64,000 nt of DNA from Streptomyces albidoflavus (GTDB lineage: Bacteria > Actinomycetota > Actinomycetes > Streptomycetales > Streptomycetaceae): positions 1 to 64,000 of the forward strand of contig NZ_JOII01000023.1 of assembly GCF_000719955.1 (NCBI RefSeq), given 5' to 3'. The notes beneath the pieces are model-generated. The model was given only the letters and a program-made list of their open reading frames with translations. It had not been told where the DNA came from and made no database searches. Below, one piece after another: positions 24,734 to 32,416 of the stretch. A program made the position numbers and the translations under genes. How positions within the stretch are numbered: the first letter of the stretch is position 1; each line of letters starts with the position of its first letter.

Positions 24734-26058
24734 CGGCGTGCCTCCTTCCGCAGCCGCCGCACATTGGTCACCATCACCGGCATCACCAGCAGGAAGAGCA
24801 GCACCGCGATGGCGCTCGCCACCCCGAGGTCCCGGTCGCCGAAGGCCGAGTCGTAGAGCTGGACCGCCAGCACGTTGGCGTCGTCCCGGGAGGAGCCCGG
24901 GGCGATCACCACGATCAGGTCGAAGATCTTCAGGACGTTGATCATCAGCGTCACCAGGACCACGCCGAGCACCGGCGCCAGCATCGGCACCGTGATCCGC
25001 CGGAAGACCTGCCACTCGTTGGCCCCGTCGATCCGGGCCGCCTCCATCAGCTCCCGGGGCACACCCGCGAGCCCGGCCGCGATCAGCACCATCGCGAACC
25101 CGGCCCACATCCACACGTACGCGCTGATCACCGAGAGGGTCACCAGGGACGGGCCGAGCCAGTCGACGCCGTTGTACGGCTCGCGGAAGTTGTCGGCCGG
25201 GAAGCGCAGCTGCGCCCCGTCGGCCTCGGCGGGCAGGGCGAAGGTGCCGTCGGGTCCCGCCCGGGTCTCGGCGACCACCTTGCCGTCCTTGACCGCCTCC
25301 ACCCGGATGCCGGGATAGCCCAGCTCCTCCGGGTCGACCACCGAGGGGGTTCCGCCGCCGCCCCGGGTGAAGTCCTGCCAGGCGGTGCCGGTCACCTTCC
25401 CCGGGTCGGCCTTGGCCTCGGCGGCCGGGGCCGCGTCCTCGGGCATCTTGTCCGGGGCCACGCCGACCAGCGGCAGCAGCACCGGCTCACCGGCGCGGGC
25501 CGGCTCCCGGGTGGTGAAGGAACCGCCCTCGCTCTTCTCCAGCGGGGACTTCGGGCCCGGGTGGGCCTTCGGGAAGGCCGAGGACTCGTTGAAGGTGTCG
25601 TGGACTGCGACCCAGGCGGCGTTGGCGACACCCCGGTCCGGGTCCTGCTCGTAGACCAGCCGGAAGATGATGCCGGAGGCCAGCATCGAGATGGCCATCG
25701 GCATGAAGACGACCAGCTTGAACGCCGTGCCCCAGCGGACCCGCTCGGTCAGCACCGCGAAGACCAGGCCGAGGGCGGTGGCGACGGTCGGCGCCAGCGC
25801 CACCCAGATCAGGTTGTTGGCCAGCGCCGTGCGGATGGAGTCGTCGGTGAAGAGGGTGACGTAGTTGTCGACGCCGACGAAGGACTCGCCGGCCTTGTCC
25901 AGCACGCTGCGGACCACCGAGTACCCGATCGGGTACACCACCAGCGCTCCCAGCAGCACCAGCGCCGGAAGCAGGAACAGCACGGGGGTCCAGCGGCGTC
26001 GCCTGCGGGCCGGAGCCGGCGGGGCCGCCGCCGGTCCGGTCTTCGTCCCGTCCGCCAT
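24730..26058 (-). CDS. Sugar ABC transporter permease (MalF type) with a large extracytoplasmic insert
   Basis: A 442-residue membrane permease, about 140 residues longer than typical Streptomyces MalF-type proteins. Segments 1-3 lie at residues ~23-51, 77-107 and 114-137. Residues 138-305 then form a hydrophilic domain facing outside, with a beta-rich part (GIRVEAVKDGKVVAETRAG) resembling a small Ig-like or carboxypeptidase-regulatory fold. Segment 4 follows, then the EAA loop PRELMEAARIDGANEWQVF and two more segments. Enterobacterial MalF has a comparable large loop after its third segment, contacting the binding protein. The start ATG at 26058 has AAGGAG that overlaps the stop of the binding-protein gene. 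It is the middle gene of the operon. Confidence 0.92.
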   Translation of the reverse strand: MADGTKTGPAAAPPAPARRRRRWTPVLFLLPALVLLGALVVYPIGYSVVRSVLDKAGESFVGVDNYVTLFTDDSIRTALANNLIWVALAPTVATALGLVFAVLTERVRWGTAFKLVVFMPMAISMLASGIIFRLVYEQDPDRGVANAAWVAVHDTFNESSAFPKAHPGPKSPLEKSEGGSFTTREPARAGEPVLLPLVGVAPDKMPEDAAPAAEAKADPGKVTGTAWQDFTRGGGGTPSVVDPEELGYPGIRVEAVKDGKVVAETRAGPDGTFALPAEADGAQLRFPADNFREPYNGVDWLGPSLVTLSVISAYVWMWAGFAMVLIAAGLAGVPRELMEAARIDGANEWQVFRRITVPMLAPVLGVVLVTLMINVLKIFDLIVVIAPGSSRDDANVLAVQLYDSAFGDRDLGVASAIAVLLFLLVMPVMVTNVRRLRKEARR

Positions 26059-26060
26059 CC

Positions 26061-27398
26061 TCACTCCTTGTAGGCAGCGGCGGCGGCCCGCTCCAGGGCC
26101 TTCTGGGTACCCGCGACGTCCTTCGGGTTCTTCAGGAAGTCCTGGAGCGCCTTCCACTCACCCTTGCCGGGCGTCCCGCCGAACGCCTGCGGCGCCTGGT
26201 CCGACATGTCGAAGCGGATGTCGTCCCCGGCGGCGATCAGCGCCTCGGCTATGTCCCGCTGCACGTCGTTGGGGTACGCGGCGGTGTCCACCGCCTTGTT
26301 GGGGGAGAGGAAGCCGCCCTCCTTCGCCCAGATCTCGGCGCTCTCCGGACCGGCCAGGAAGGTCAGCAGCGCCTGCGCGCCCTTGCTGTCCTTCAGCGCC
26401 ACGGCCGCGTCACCGCCCACCACGGCGGGCGAGTTCTCGCCGACCGCCGGGAACGGGAAGACCTTGGCGTCGGTGCCGATCTCCGCGTCGGTCTGGCCGA
26501 TGTTGATCGAGACGAAGTCGCCCTCGAAGACCATCCCGGCCTTCGGCTGGTCACCGCCGGTGAAGGTCTGCGTCACCGAGGCCGGGAACTCCGTCTGGAG
26601 CGCGCCGCTCTGGCCGCCCGCCAGGAAGTCCTTGTTGCCGAAGAGGTCCGCGAGGGTCTCCAGCGCCTTCGTCACCGACGCGTCGGTCCACTTGATCTCG
26701 TGCTTCGCCAGCTGGTCGTACTTCTCCGGGCCCGCCTGCGACAGGTAGACGTTCTCGAACCAGTCGGTCAGCGTCCAGCCGTCCGCACCCGCCACCGACA
26801 CCGGGGTCACGCCCGAGTCGAAGACGGTCTGCGCCGCCTTCAGGAACTCGTCCCAGGTCTTCGGCTCCTCGACACCCGCGTTCTCGAAGACCGCGGTGTT
26901 GTACCAGACCAGCGACTTGTTGGCCGCCTTGAAGTACACGCCGTACGGGGTCCCGTCCACCGAGCCGAGATCCGCCCAGCCCTTGCTGTAGTTGGTCGTG
27001 AGCGCCTCCTCGGCGCCCTTGCCGAGCGGCTTGGCCCAGCCGTTGGCCACCGCCTGCTCGATCGCGCCCACCTGCGGCAGCATCGCCACGTCGGGCTGGC
27101 CGCCGCCCGCCACCTTCGACTCCAGGAAGCCGATGATCGGGTCCTGCGCCGGGACCAGCGTGACCTTGGCGCCGGTCGACTCCTCGAAGGCGTCCAGGAC
27201 CTTGCGGAACGCGTCCTTCTCCGGCCCGCTCCACACCGCGGCCACCGAGACCGTCTGGCCCTTCAGGTTCGGGCCCTTCGCCTTCGGCGCGTCGTCGTCC
27301 TTGCCGCCGTCGCCGCCCGAGCCGCCGCACGCGCTGAGGGTGAGGGCGGCGGCCGCCGCCAGCACGGCCGTCCTGCGGATGCGCGAAGCTCCACTCAT
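26061..27398 (-). CDS. Sugar ABC transporter substrate-binding lipoprotein
   Basis: A 445-residue solute-binding lipoprotein of family 1, anchored on the outer face of the membrane. The signal peptide RRTAVLAAAAALTLSACGG has a lipobox with the acylated Cys at residue 24. A Gly/Asp/Lys linker follows, then the mature fold with VWSGPEKDAFRKVLDAFEES, PDVAMLPQVG and late GEFLSP-like GGFLSPNKAV. The ATG at 27398 has GGGGAAG 4-10 nt upstream. First gene of the operon; its stop overlaps the ribosome site of the next gene. A promoter is proposed at 27466-27494. The ligand is likely a glycoside or oligosaccharide, not determinable here. Confidence 0.94.
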   Translation of the reverse strand: MSGASRIRRTAVLAAAAALTLSACGGSGGDGGKDDDAPKAKGPNLKGQTVSVAAVWSGPEKDAFRKVLDAFEESTGAKVTLVPAQDPIIGFLESKVAGGGQPDVAMLPQVGAIEQAVANGWAKPLGKGAEEALTTNYSKGWADLGSVDGTPYGVYFKAANKSLVWYNTAVFENAGVEEPKTWDEFLKAAQTVFDSGVTPVSVAGADGWTLTDWFENVYLSQAGPEKYDQLAKHEIKWTDASVTKALETLADLFGNKDFLAGGQSGALQTEFPASVTQTFTGGDQPKAGMVFEGDFVSINIGQTDAEIGTDAKVFPFPAVGENSPAVVGGDAAVALKDSKGAQALLTFLAGPESAEIWAKEGGFLSPNKAVDTAAYPNDVQRDIAEALIAAGDDIRFDMSDQAPQAFGGTPGKGEWKALQDFLKNPKDVAGTQKALERAAAAAYKE

Positions 27399-27465
27399 GG
27401 CTTCCCCGTTCTGGTGGGTTCCGTCCGGCGGGCCCGTCCAGGGGGACCCGCCGATGTGGTGTTCC

Positions 27466-27494
27466 GGTCTACGCGGGTGGCCCGGGGTCGGCAA
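27466..27494 (-). promoter_or_regulatory. Candidate sigma-70-type promoter of the ABC operon
   Basis: On the minus strand TTGCCG (27489-27494) and TAGACC (27466-27471) are separated by exactly 17 bp, close to the vegetative consensus. It lies 68 bp before the ATG of the binding-protein gene. A TGACGTCA palindrome (27539-27546) lies further upstream. Confidence 0.5.
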
Positions 27495-27740
27495 GAGGCG
27501 GGTCACGGCCAACTCGCCGATGTGATCGGCTTGTGACGTGACGTCAGTGCAGCTCCGGAGGGTTCACGACGGTCGTGCCGGGTTGCCCCACGGCGTCCGC
27601 GCCCGGGGCCTTCGCGGCCTCCGTGCACCCGGAGACCGGAACCGCCTTCCGCGCCGGGCGGCCGAAGGGGCGGGCCGGCACCCCGCCCCACCGCCTCGCA
27701 CGGGAATGCCCCTTATGTCCCTTCCGGATACGATCCTGGC

Positions 27741-28767
27741 GTGAATCGATCGGTCGACAGCGTGGGCGGCGCCCGGGAGAAGGTCGCGTTCCTCGGCGCG
27801 GGGGCGGTGAGCGAGGCGCTCGTCGGCGGGGCGCTGGCCGGGGGGCTCGATCCCGGCGCGGTGTGGGTGACCGCCCGGAGCCGGGACCACGTCGACGCCC
27901 TGAGCGCCTCGCACGGGGTGCGGGGGACGACCGACAACGCGGCGGCGGCCTCGGAGGCGGGGATCGTCGTGCTGGCCGTACCGGCCGCCGGGGTCGCGCA
28001 GGTGCTGGACGAGATCGCGGGGCGGCTGCGGGACGGGGCCGTGGTGGTCTCGCTCGCGGACGGCGTCCCGCTGGCGGAGCTGGAGGAGGGGCTGCCCGAG
28101 GGGGTGGGCGCCGGGCCTGGCCATGCCGAGCCTGACCGCGCGGGCGGGGGAGGGGCTGACCCTGCTGACGCCCGGCGCGTCCTGTTCGGCCGCCCAGGCC
28201 GACGCGGCCGCGGGCCTCTTCGAGCGGTCCGGGAAGGTGGTGCGCGTCCCCGAGGACCAGCACGCGGTCCTGGGCCCGCTCAGCAGCGGCGGCCCCGCCT
28301 ACGTCCTCTGCCTCGCCGAGGCGATGATCGAGGCGGGCGCGGTACGGGGCGTTCCGCGCGACCTGGCCCGGGAACTCGTCACCCAGGTGCTCACCGGCAC
28401 CGCCGCCTGGCTCCGGGCGGACAGCCGCGAGGTGGCGACCCTGCGGGAGAAGGTCTGCGCCCCCGGCGGGGCCGGCATCCGGCGCATCGCCGCACTCGAC
28501 CGCCACGCCGTCCGCGCGGCCGTCGTCTCGGCCCTCGGCGACGCTCCGCCCGGACTCACCCCGGGGCGAGCGGGCCGCCACCGGCCCGCCCCGCTCACGT
28601 CCCGGCTGCCGCCGCCCGCTCCAGCGCGCTCGCCAGCAGCGCCAAGTCGGTGGGTCCGTTGCCCAGTTCGCGTACCGGCCGCCGGGTGGGCGGGTCGCCG
28701 GCGCGGGACCAGTCCAGGGGGACGACGGTGGGGCGCAGGGTGGCAGTGCGCGGGATGCGGCCGCTGA
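27741..28767 (+). pseudogene. Frameshifted pyrroline-5-carboxylate reductase (ProC-like)
   Basis: Two frames together encode a ProC-like enzyme (NAD(P)H reduction of pyrroline-5-carboxylate to proline). Frame one from GTG 27741 gives the Rossmann start VAFLGAGAVSEALVGGAL up to residue ~125 (ELEEGLPEGVG). The remainder, starting MPSLTARAGEG at 28123, is in the +1 frame and holds the dimer-domain motif LSSGGPAYV and the TLREKVCAPGG block. One extra base between about 28100 and 28122 (G-rich) explains the shift: removing one G at 28113-28115 restores reading into LAMPSLTA. The second frame also lacks a stop where ProC should end and runs to 28767, 173 bp antisense into the next gene. A TACGAT -10 box ends 6 nt before the GTG. 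It may be a real lesion, a paralogue in decay, or a sequencing error. Confidence 0.8.
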
Positions 28768-31558
28768 CGCGGCCGGCCTGGAAGGGGACGGGGAGGTCGG
28801 TGTCGGGGGCGGTGAGGGCGCCGCGCCCCGGGGCCGGGTCCTCGGGGCCGCCGAGCGGGGTGTCCAGGGTGACGCGGAGCAGGGTACGGCGGGCCAGTTC
28901 GGTGGTGGCGGCCCGTTCCGTCGAGGCGGTGGTGGCGATCAGGTGGACGCCGAGGCGTTCGCCGTCCCGGGCGACCGCCTCCAGCGCCCGGACCACCGAC
29001 CCGGCCGACGGCCTGCCCGGCGAGCCGAGCGCGGGGGAGAGGAGGGCGTCGAGGTCGTCGACGAGGACGACGAGGCGGGGCGGGGGCGCGGCGGCCGTCG
29101 GTTCACCGGCGGCACCGGGAGTGGTGCGCAGCCGCAGGGTGCGGCTCGGCGGTGCCTCCACCTCGCCTTGGGACTGGGCGGGGAGCGTCGCGGGCACGGT
29201 CCGGGTGTCCCCGGTGAGCGCCTGGTGGGAGACGGTGCCGGGGCGGGACGCGGCACCGTCGCGGGCTATCGCCGTCGTCCGGGCCGACCGCGGCGCGGGC
29301 ACCGAGGGGGTGGGCGCGGCGGCGGGGGTGAGCAGTTCGGCGCGGCGCTTCAGCTCGGCCGCCAGGGTCTGCGCGAACTCCCGCATGACCACCGGGTCGT
29401 GGGCGCCGAGACGGGCGGTGACGTGCGGCAGCTCCGTACAGGAGCGCAGCCCCTCGCCGACGCCGGGGCCGCCCGTGTCCGCCCCGTCGAGCAGGATCAG
29501 CCCGAGCCGCTCGGGCCGCTCGGCCGCGCAGAGCGAGGCGGCCAGCGCGCGCAGGAGTTCGGTACGGCCGCTGCCGGGCGGGCCCTCGATCAGCAGGTGG
29601 GCGCCGTGGTCGGCGGCCAGGTCGACGGTGACAGGGCCGTGCCGTCCGGCGCCGAGGACCGCAGTGACGCACCCGGGCGGGCCCTGCGGCGGATCGGGCT
29701 GGTCGGCGGCGGCCGCCCAGCGGGCCAGCAGGGAGGCCGGGGTGGCGCGGGCCAGGCCCAGTTCGTCCAGGAGGCGGGCGGTGCGGGGGAGCGGGGCGGC
29801 GACCCGGGCGTGCGGCTCGGCCGAGGGGGTGTCGGGGCGCAGCGGGGCCAGCGCGCGGGCGAACCGCTCGGCCCAGGCGGGCGAGACCGCGTCGACGGTG
29901 GCGGGCACGCCCTGCCCGACCGGGCTGCCCCCGGCGACCCGCAGCAGCCGGAGCGCGGTGGCGACGTCGCCGGTGAGCAGGGCGGCGGCCCCGCAGGAGC
30001 GGAACGCCGGATTCTGCCCGGCGGCGGCCTCGAAGGTGGCGGCCAGCGGGGAGGTCGGCGAGGCGGGCTCCGTCTCGGCCAGGCACAGCACGTGGATACC
30101 GGCCGCCGCCCCCTGCGCGGCGAGCCGCCCGGCCGCCTCCCGCAGCTCGGTTGTACCGGGATCGCCGTCGAGCACCACCACGGTGTACGGGCCGCTCCCC
30201 TCCTCGTCGACCACGCCGCCGGCGGCCCGGCGCGCGGCCTGCTCGTGCAGGGTGTCGTCGAGGCGGCGCAGCAGCTCGCCGGTGCGGGCGGCGGCCTGTT
30301 CGCGGTCGTGGGCCAGGAGCAGGCGGCAGTCCTGCCCCCGGGCCGGGCGTACGTGCGGCAGCCAGCCCAGCCAGGACCACTCGGCGGTCCGCTCCTCCAC
30401 CGGCCGCGACCGGTCGGCGGAGATCAGGACCAGGTCGAGCCGGTCCGGCGCGTGCAGGGCGGTGAGCTGGGCGAGCACGGCACGGGCCAGCCCCGTCAGC
30501 CGCGGCCGGGGCCCGGCGAGCCCGAGCGAACCGGCCTCCAGCAGGCCGACGGTGACCGGCACCGCCTGGAGCGGGCCCGCGCCGGGACCGGCGGCACGGT
30601 CGGCGGTGCCCAGGCGCACGGTGAGCGTCTCGGGGTGGCCCTGCGCCCGCTCCCACAGGCGCGGGCCCGGACCGAGCGCGGTCAGCAGCAGGGCGGCCGG
30701 GTCCGGCCAGGCGTCGGGCTGGCGGGGGGCGGGCGCGGCCGGGGCCGCCGGTTCCGGCACGGCCGCGCCGGAGGCACGGGGCGTGGAGAAGCGCCGGGCC
30801 CAGGCCCCGAGGCCGCCCCGCCTGCGGGGCGCTTCCTCCTCCGTCCCGTACGCCTCCTGACCGGCGTCGGGGGCCGGGGCGGAGGGCGGAGCCTGCTCGG
30901 CCGGGGCGAAGGGGGCGGCGGGCCCGGCGTCGGGGGTGGCGACGCGGAGGCGGCCCTCCCCGTCGGCGGAGGCGGACACGGCGGGCGGCGGCTCGTCGGC
31001 CAGGCGCAGCCCGGACTCGCCGATGCGCAGCAGGGCGCCCGGGGCCAGCCGGACCGGCTCGCGGCCGACCGGCTCGCCGTCCACCGTGGTGCCGTTGGTC
31101 GAGTCGAGGTCGGCGACGAGCACCCGGCCGTCGGCGCCGACGGTGACGGCGCAGTGGGCCCGGGAGACGTCCGGGTCGTCCAGGGCGATGTCGGCGTCCT
31201 CGGCCCGGCCGACCCCGGCGCGGCCGCCGTGCAGCAGGTGGACGCCGCCCGCGTCCGGCCCGGAGACCACGTGCAGCCGCGTACGGGCGTCCGGCGGGAC
31301 CGGAGCGGGCCCGGGACCGTGCAGCGAGAGGACGGCGCCGTCGATCAGCGGCGGGTCGCCGAGCAGGGAGCGCTGGCTGTCGAGCCGGTCCCCGCCCGCG
31401 TACAGCACGACGGGCCCCTCACCCGCCTGCGCCGCCTGCGCGAGGGCACCGGAGACCGCCGCGAGCGGGGTGCCGGGGGGAGCGGTGACCAGGACGTCGC
31501 AGCCGTCGGGGGCGGCCGGGCCGCCGGGCGGTCCGAGGACGGTCAGCCGGATCTGCAT
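28595..31558 (-). CDS. FHA-domain FtsK/SpoIIIE-like ATPase
   Basis: A 987-residue protein. Residues ~90-165 are an FHA domain, which binds phosphothreonine: GVGRAEDADIALDDPDVSR, RAHCAV and DSTNGT are all present. A disordered Ala/Pro linker follows (~190-270). The C-terminal half resembles FtsK/SpoIIIE or EccC-type P-loop ATPases, with GPPGSGRTELLRALA near 657 and LVVLVDDLDALL near 830 as Walker B. The Walker A lysine is Arg (GSGRTE), so ATP hydrolysis may be weak or absent. The ATG at 31558 is chosen where the conserved N-terminus MQIRLTVLGPPGG starts. It is divergent from pkaA; kinase and phosphopeptide-binding partner in adjacent genes suggests one signalling unit. Confidence 0.88.
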   Translation of the reverse strand: MQIRLTVLGPPGGPAAPDGCDVLVTAPPGTPLAAVSGALAQAAQAGEGPVVLYAGGDRLDSQRSLLGDPPLIDGAVLSLHGPGPAPVPPDARTRLHVVSGPDAGGVHLLHGGRAGVGRAEDADIALDDPDVSRAHCAVTVGADGRVLVADLDSTNGTTVDGEPVGREPVRLAPGALLRIGESGLRLADEPPPAVSASADGEGRLRVATPDAGPAAPFAPAEQAPPSAPAPDAGQEAYGTEEEAPRRRGGLGAWARRFSTPRASGAAVPEPAAPAAPAPRQPDAWPDPAALLLTALGPGPRLWERAQGHPETLTVRLGTADRAAGPGAGPLQAVPVTVGLLEAGSLGLAGPRPRLTGLARAVLAQLTALHAPDRLDLVLISADRSRPVEERTAEWSWLGWLPHVRPARGQDCRLLLAHDREQAAARTGELLRRLDDTLHEQAARRAAGGVVDEEGSGPYTVVVLDGDPGTTELREAAGRLAAQGAAAGIHVLCLAETEPASPTSPLAATFEAAAGQNPAFRSCGAAALLTGDVATALRLLRVAGGSPVGQGVPATVDAVSPAWAERFARALAPLRPDTPSAEPHARVAAPLPRTARLLDELGLARATPASLLARWAAAADQPDPPQGPPGCVTAVLGAGRHGPVTVDLAADHGAHLLIEGPPGSGRTELLRALAASLCAAERPERLGLILLDGADTGGPGVGEGLRSCTELPHVTARLGAHDPVVMREFAQTLAAELKRRAELLTPAAAPTPSVPAPRSARTTAIARDGAASRPGTVSHQALTGDTRTVPATLPAQSQGEVEAPPSRTLRLRTTPGAAGEPTAAAPPPRLVVLVDDLDALLSPALGSPGRPSAGSVVRALEAVARDGERLGVHLIATTASTERAATTELARRTLLRVTLDTPLGGPEDPAPGRGALTAPDTDLPVPFQAGRVSGRIPRTATLRPTVVPLDWSRAGDPPTRRPVRELGNGPTDLALLASALERAAAAGT

Positions 31559-32416
31559 CGCGGTCAGCGGTCCCTTCTGCGCCGGGACGGCGGAAGGCTC
31601 GCAAGCCCGAACACCCGCCACTCACCGGCCCGTCGGCCAGTACATCGGAGGCATCCTGTCACTTGCCGGTGACAACGCGCGCCCCGTCCAACAGTAAGTG
31701 ATCTTGATTGGCCGTCTCTGCTCGGAAAAGTCCCGGCGAGGACCGCTCACCCGCCACCCCGGACCCTCTGTCCCACGCCCAGGCGCACACCCGCGCACTA
31801 CGGCGCCCGCCGGGCGCACCCGCCCATCAGGGCGCACGGCGGAGCCTCCCCCGACGCTGGCTCCCTGCGAAGTGAGCACGCCCGGTACGACGGCTCCGGC
31901 CGATCGGCCGGAGCCGTCCCTGTCGGCCGGACCACCGCGCGACCGCCACGTTCCCCCTCGGGTGAAACACGAACAAAAGGAGAGTTACCGCTCGCAGTGA
32001 CCGGAGCAGCGTCGGCCTACTACGGCCGGAAGCACGCGCGGGTCGGGGCGGAACCTGTGCCGTGCGCGGAACCGCGGGCCCGCTCACGTGCGTGGCCATG
32101 GGGGTGGGCGTGCTCGTCCGGGACGCCCCGGGCGGCGCGGCACTACAGTGGACCGGAACATCCGGGAACGGTTTGCTTCGCCGGTGACCGGAAGGGGCCC
32201 GTACGGGTCCGTTTCCGCGCGGGCCTCCGGGCGGCCGCCGGTCACCCGGGCTACCGGGTCCGGTCCGGTGGGCTGAGCGGTCCCCCGGGCGGGTACGGAG
32301 CCCAGCGGGGCCCCGGACCCGCAGGCACCCGACCGAAGACCACGAGACACCACACCGACCAGGATCGGCGCCCCGGGCGGACGCCGGACCCACCTGATCA
32401 GCAGGGAGCGCATGAC
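31559..32416. other. 858-bp divergent region between the FHA-ATPase gene and pkaA
   Basis: No protein gene is convincing. It contains a perfect 30-bp palindrome (31889-31918), a strong but unused-looking AAAGGAGAG at 31976-31984, and a -10-like TACAGT at 32144-32149. A frame open from GTG 31997 into pkaA would add 140 residues, but the translation is Arg/Gly/Pro-rich without family similarity. Confidence 0.5.
31889..31918. repeat. Perfect 30-bp palindrome
   Basis: Bases 31889-31903 are the exact reverse complement of 31904-31918, with GATC at the centre. As RNA it forms a 13-bp stem with a tetraloop, terminator-like, although it lies upstream of both flanking genes. It could end an unseen small transcript or be a dyad binding site. 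Confidence 0.75.

Noticed and set aside
27741..30860. Single 1039-codon plus-strand frame starting at the ProC-like gene
   Set aside because: Only the first ~125 codons resemble a protein family. After the frameshift point the frame is noise and then the antisense shadow of the FHA-ATPase gene.
31997..32416. 140-residue N-terminal extension of PkaA
   Set aside because: The extension is Arg/Gly/Pro-rich and unlike any domain; a GTG with a good ribosome site at 32417 fits the known PkaA length.
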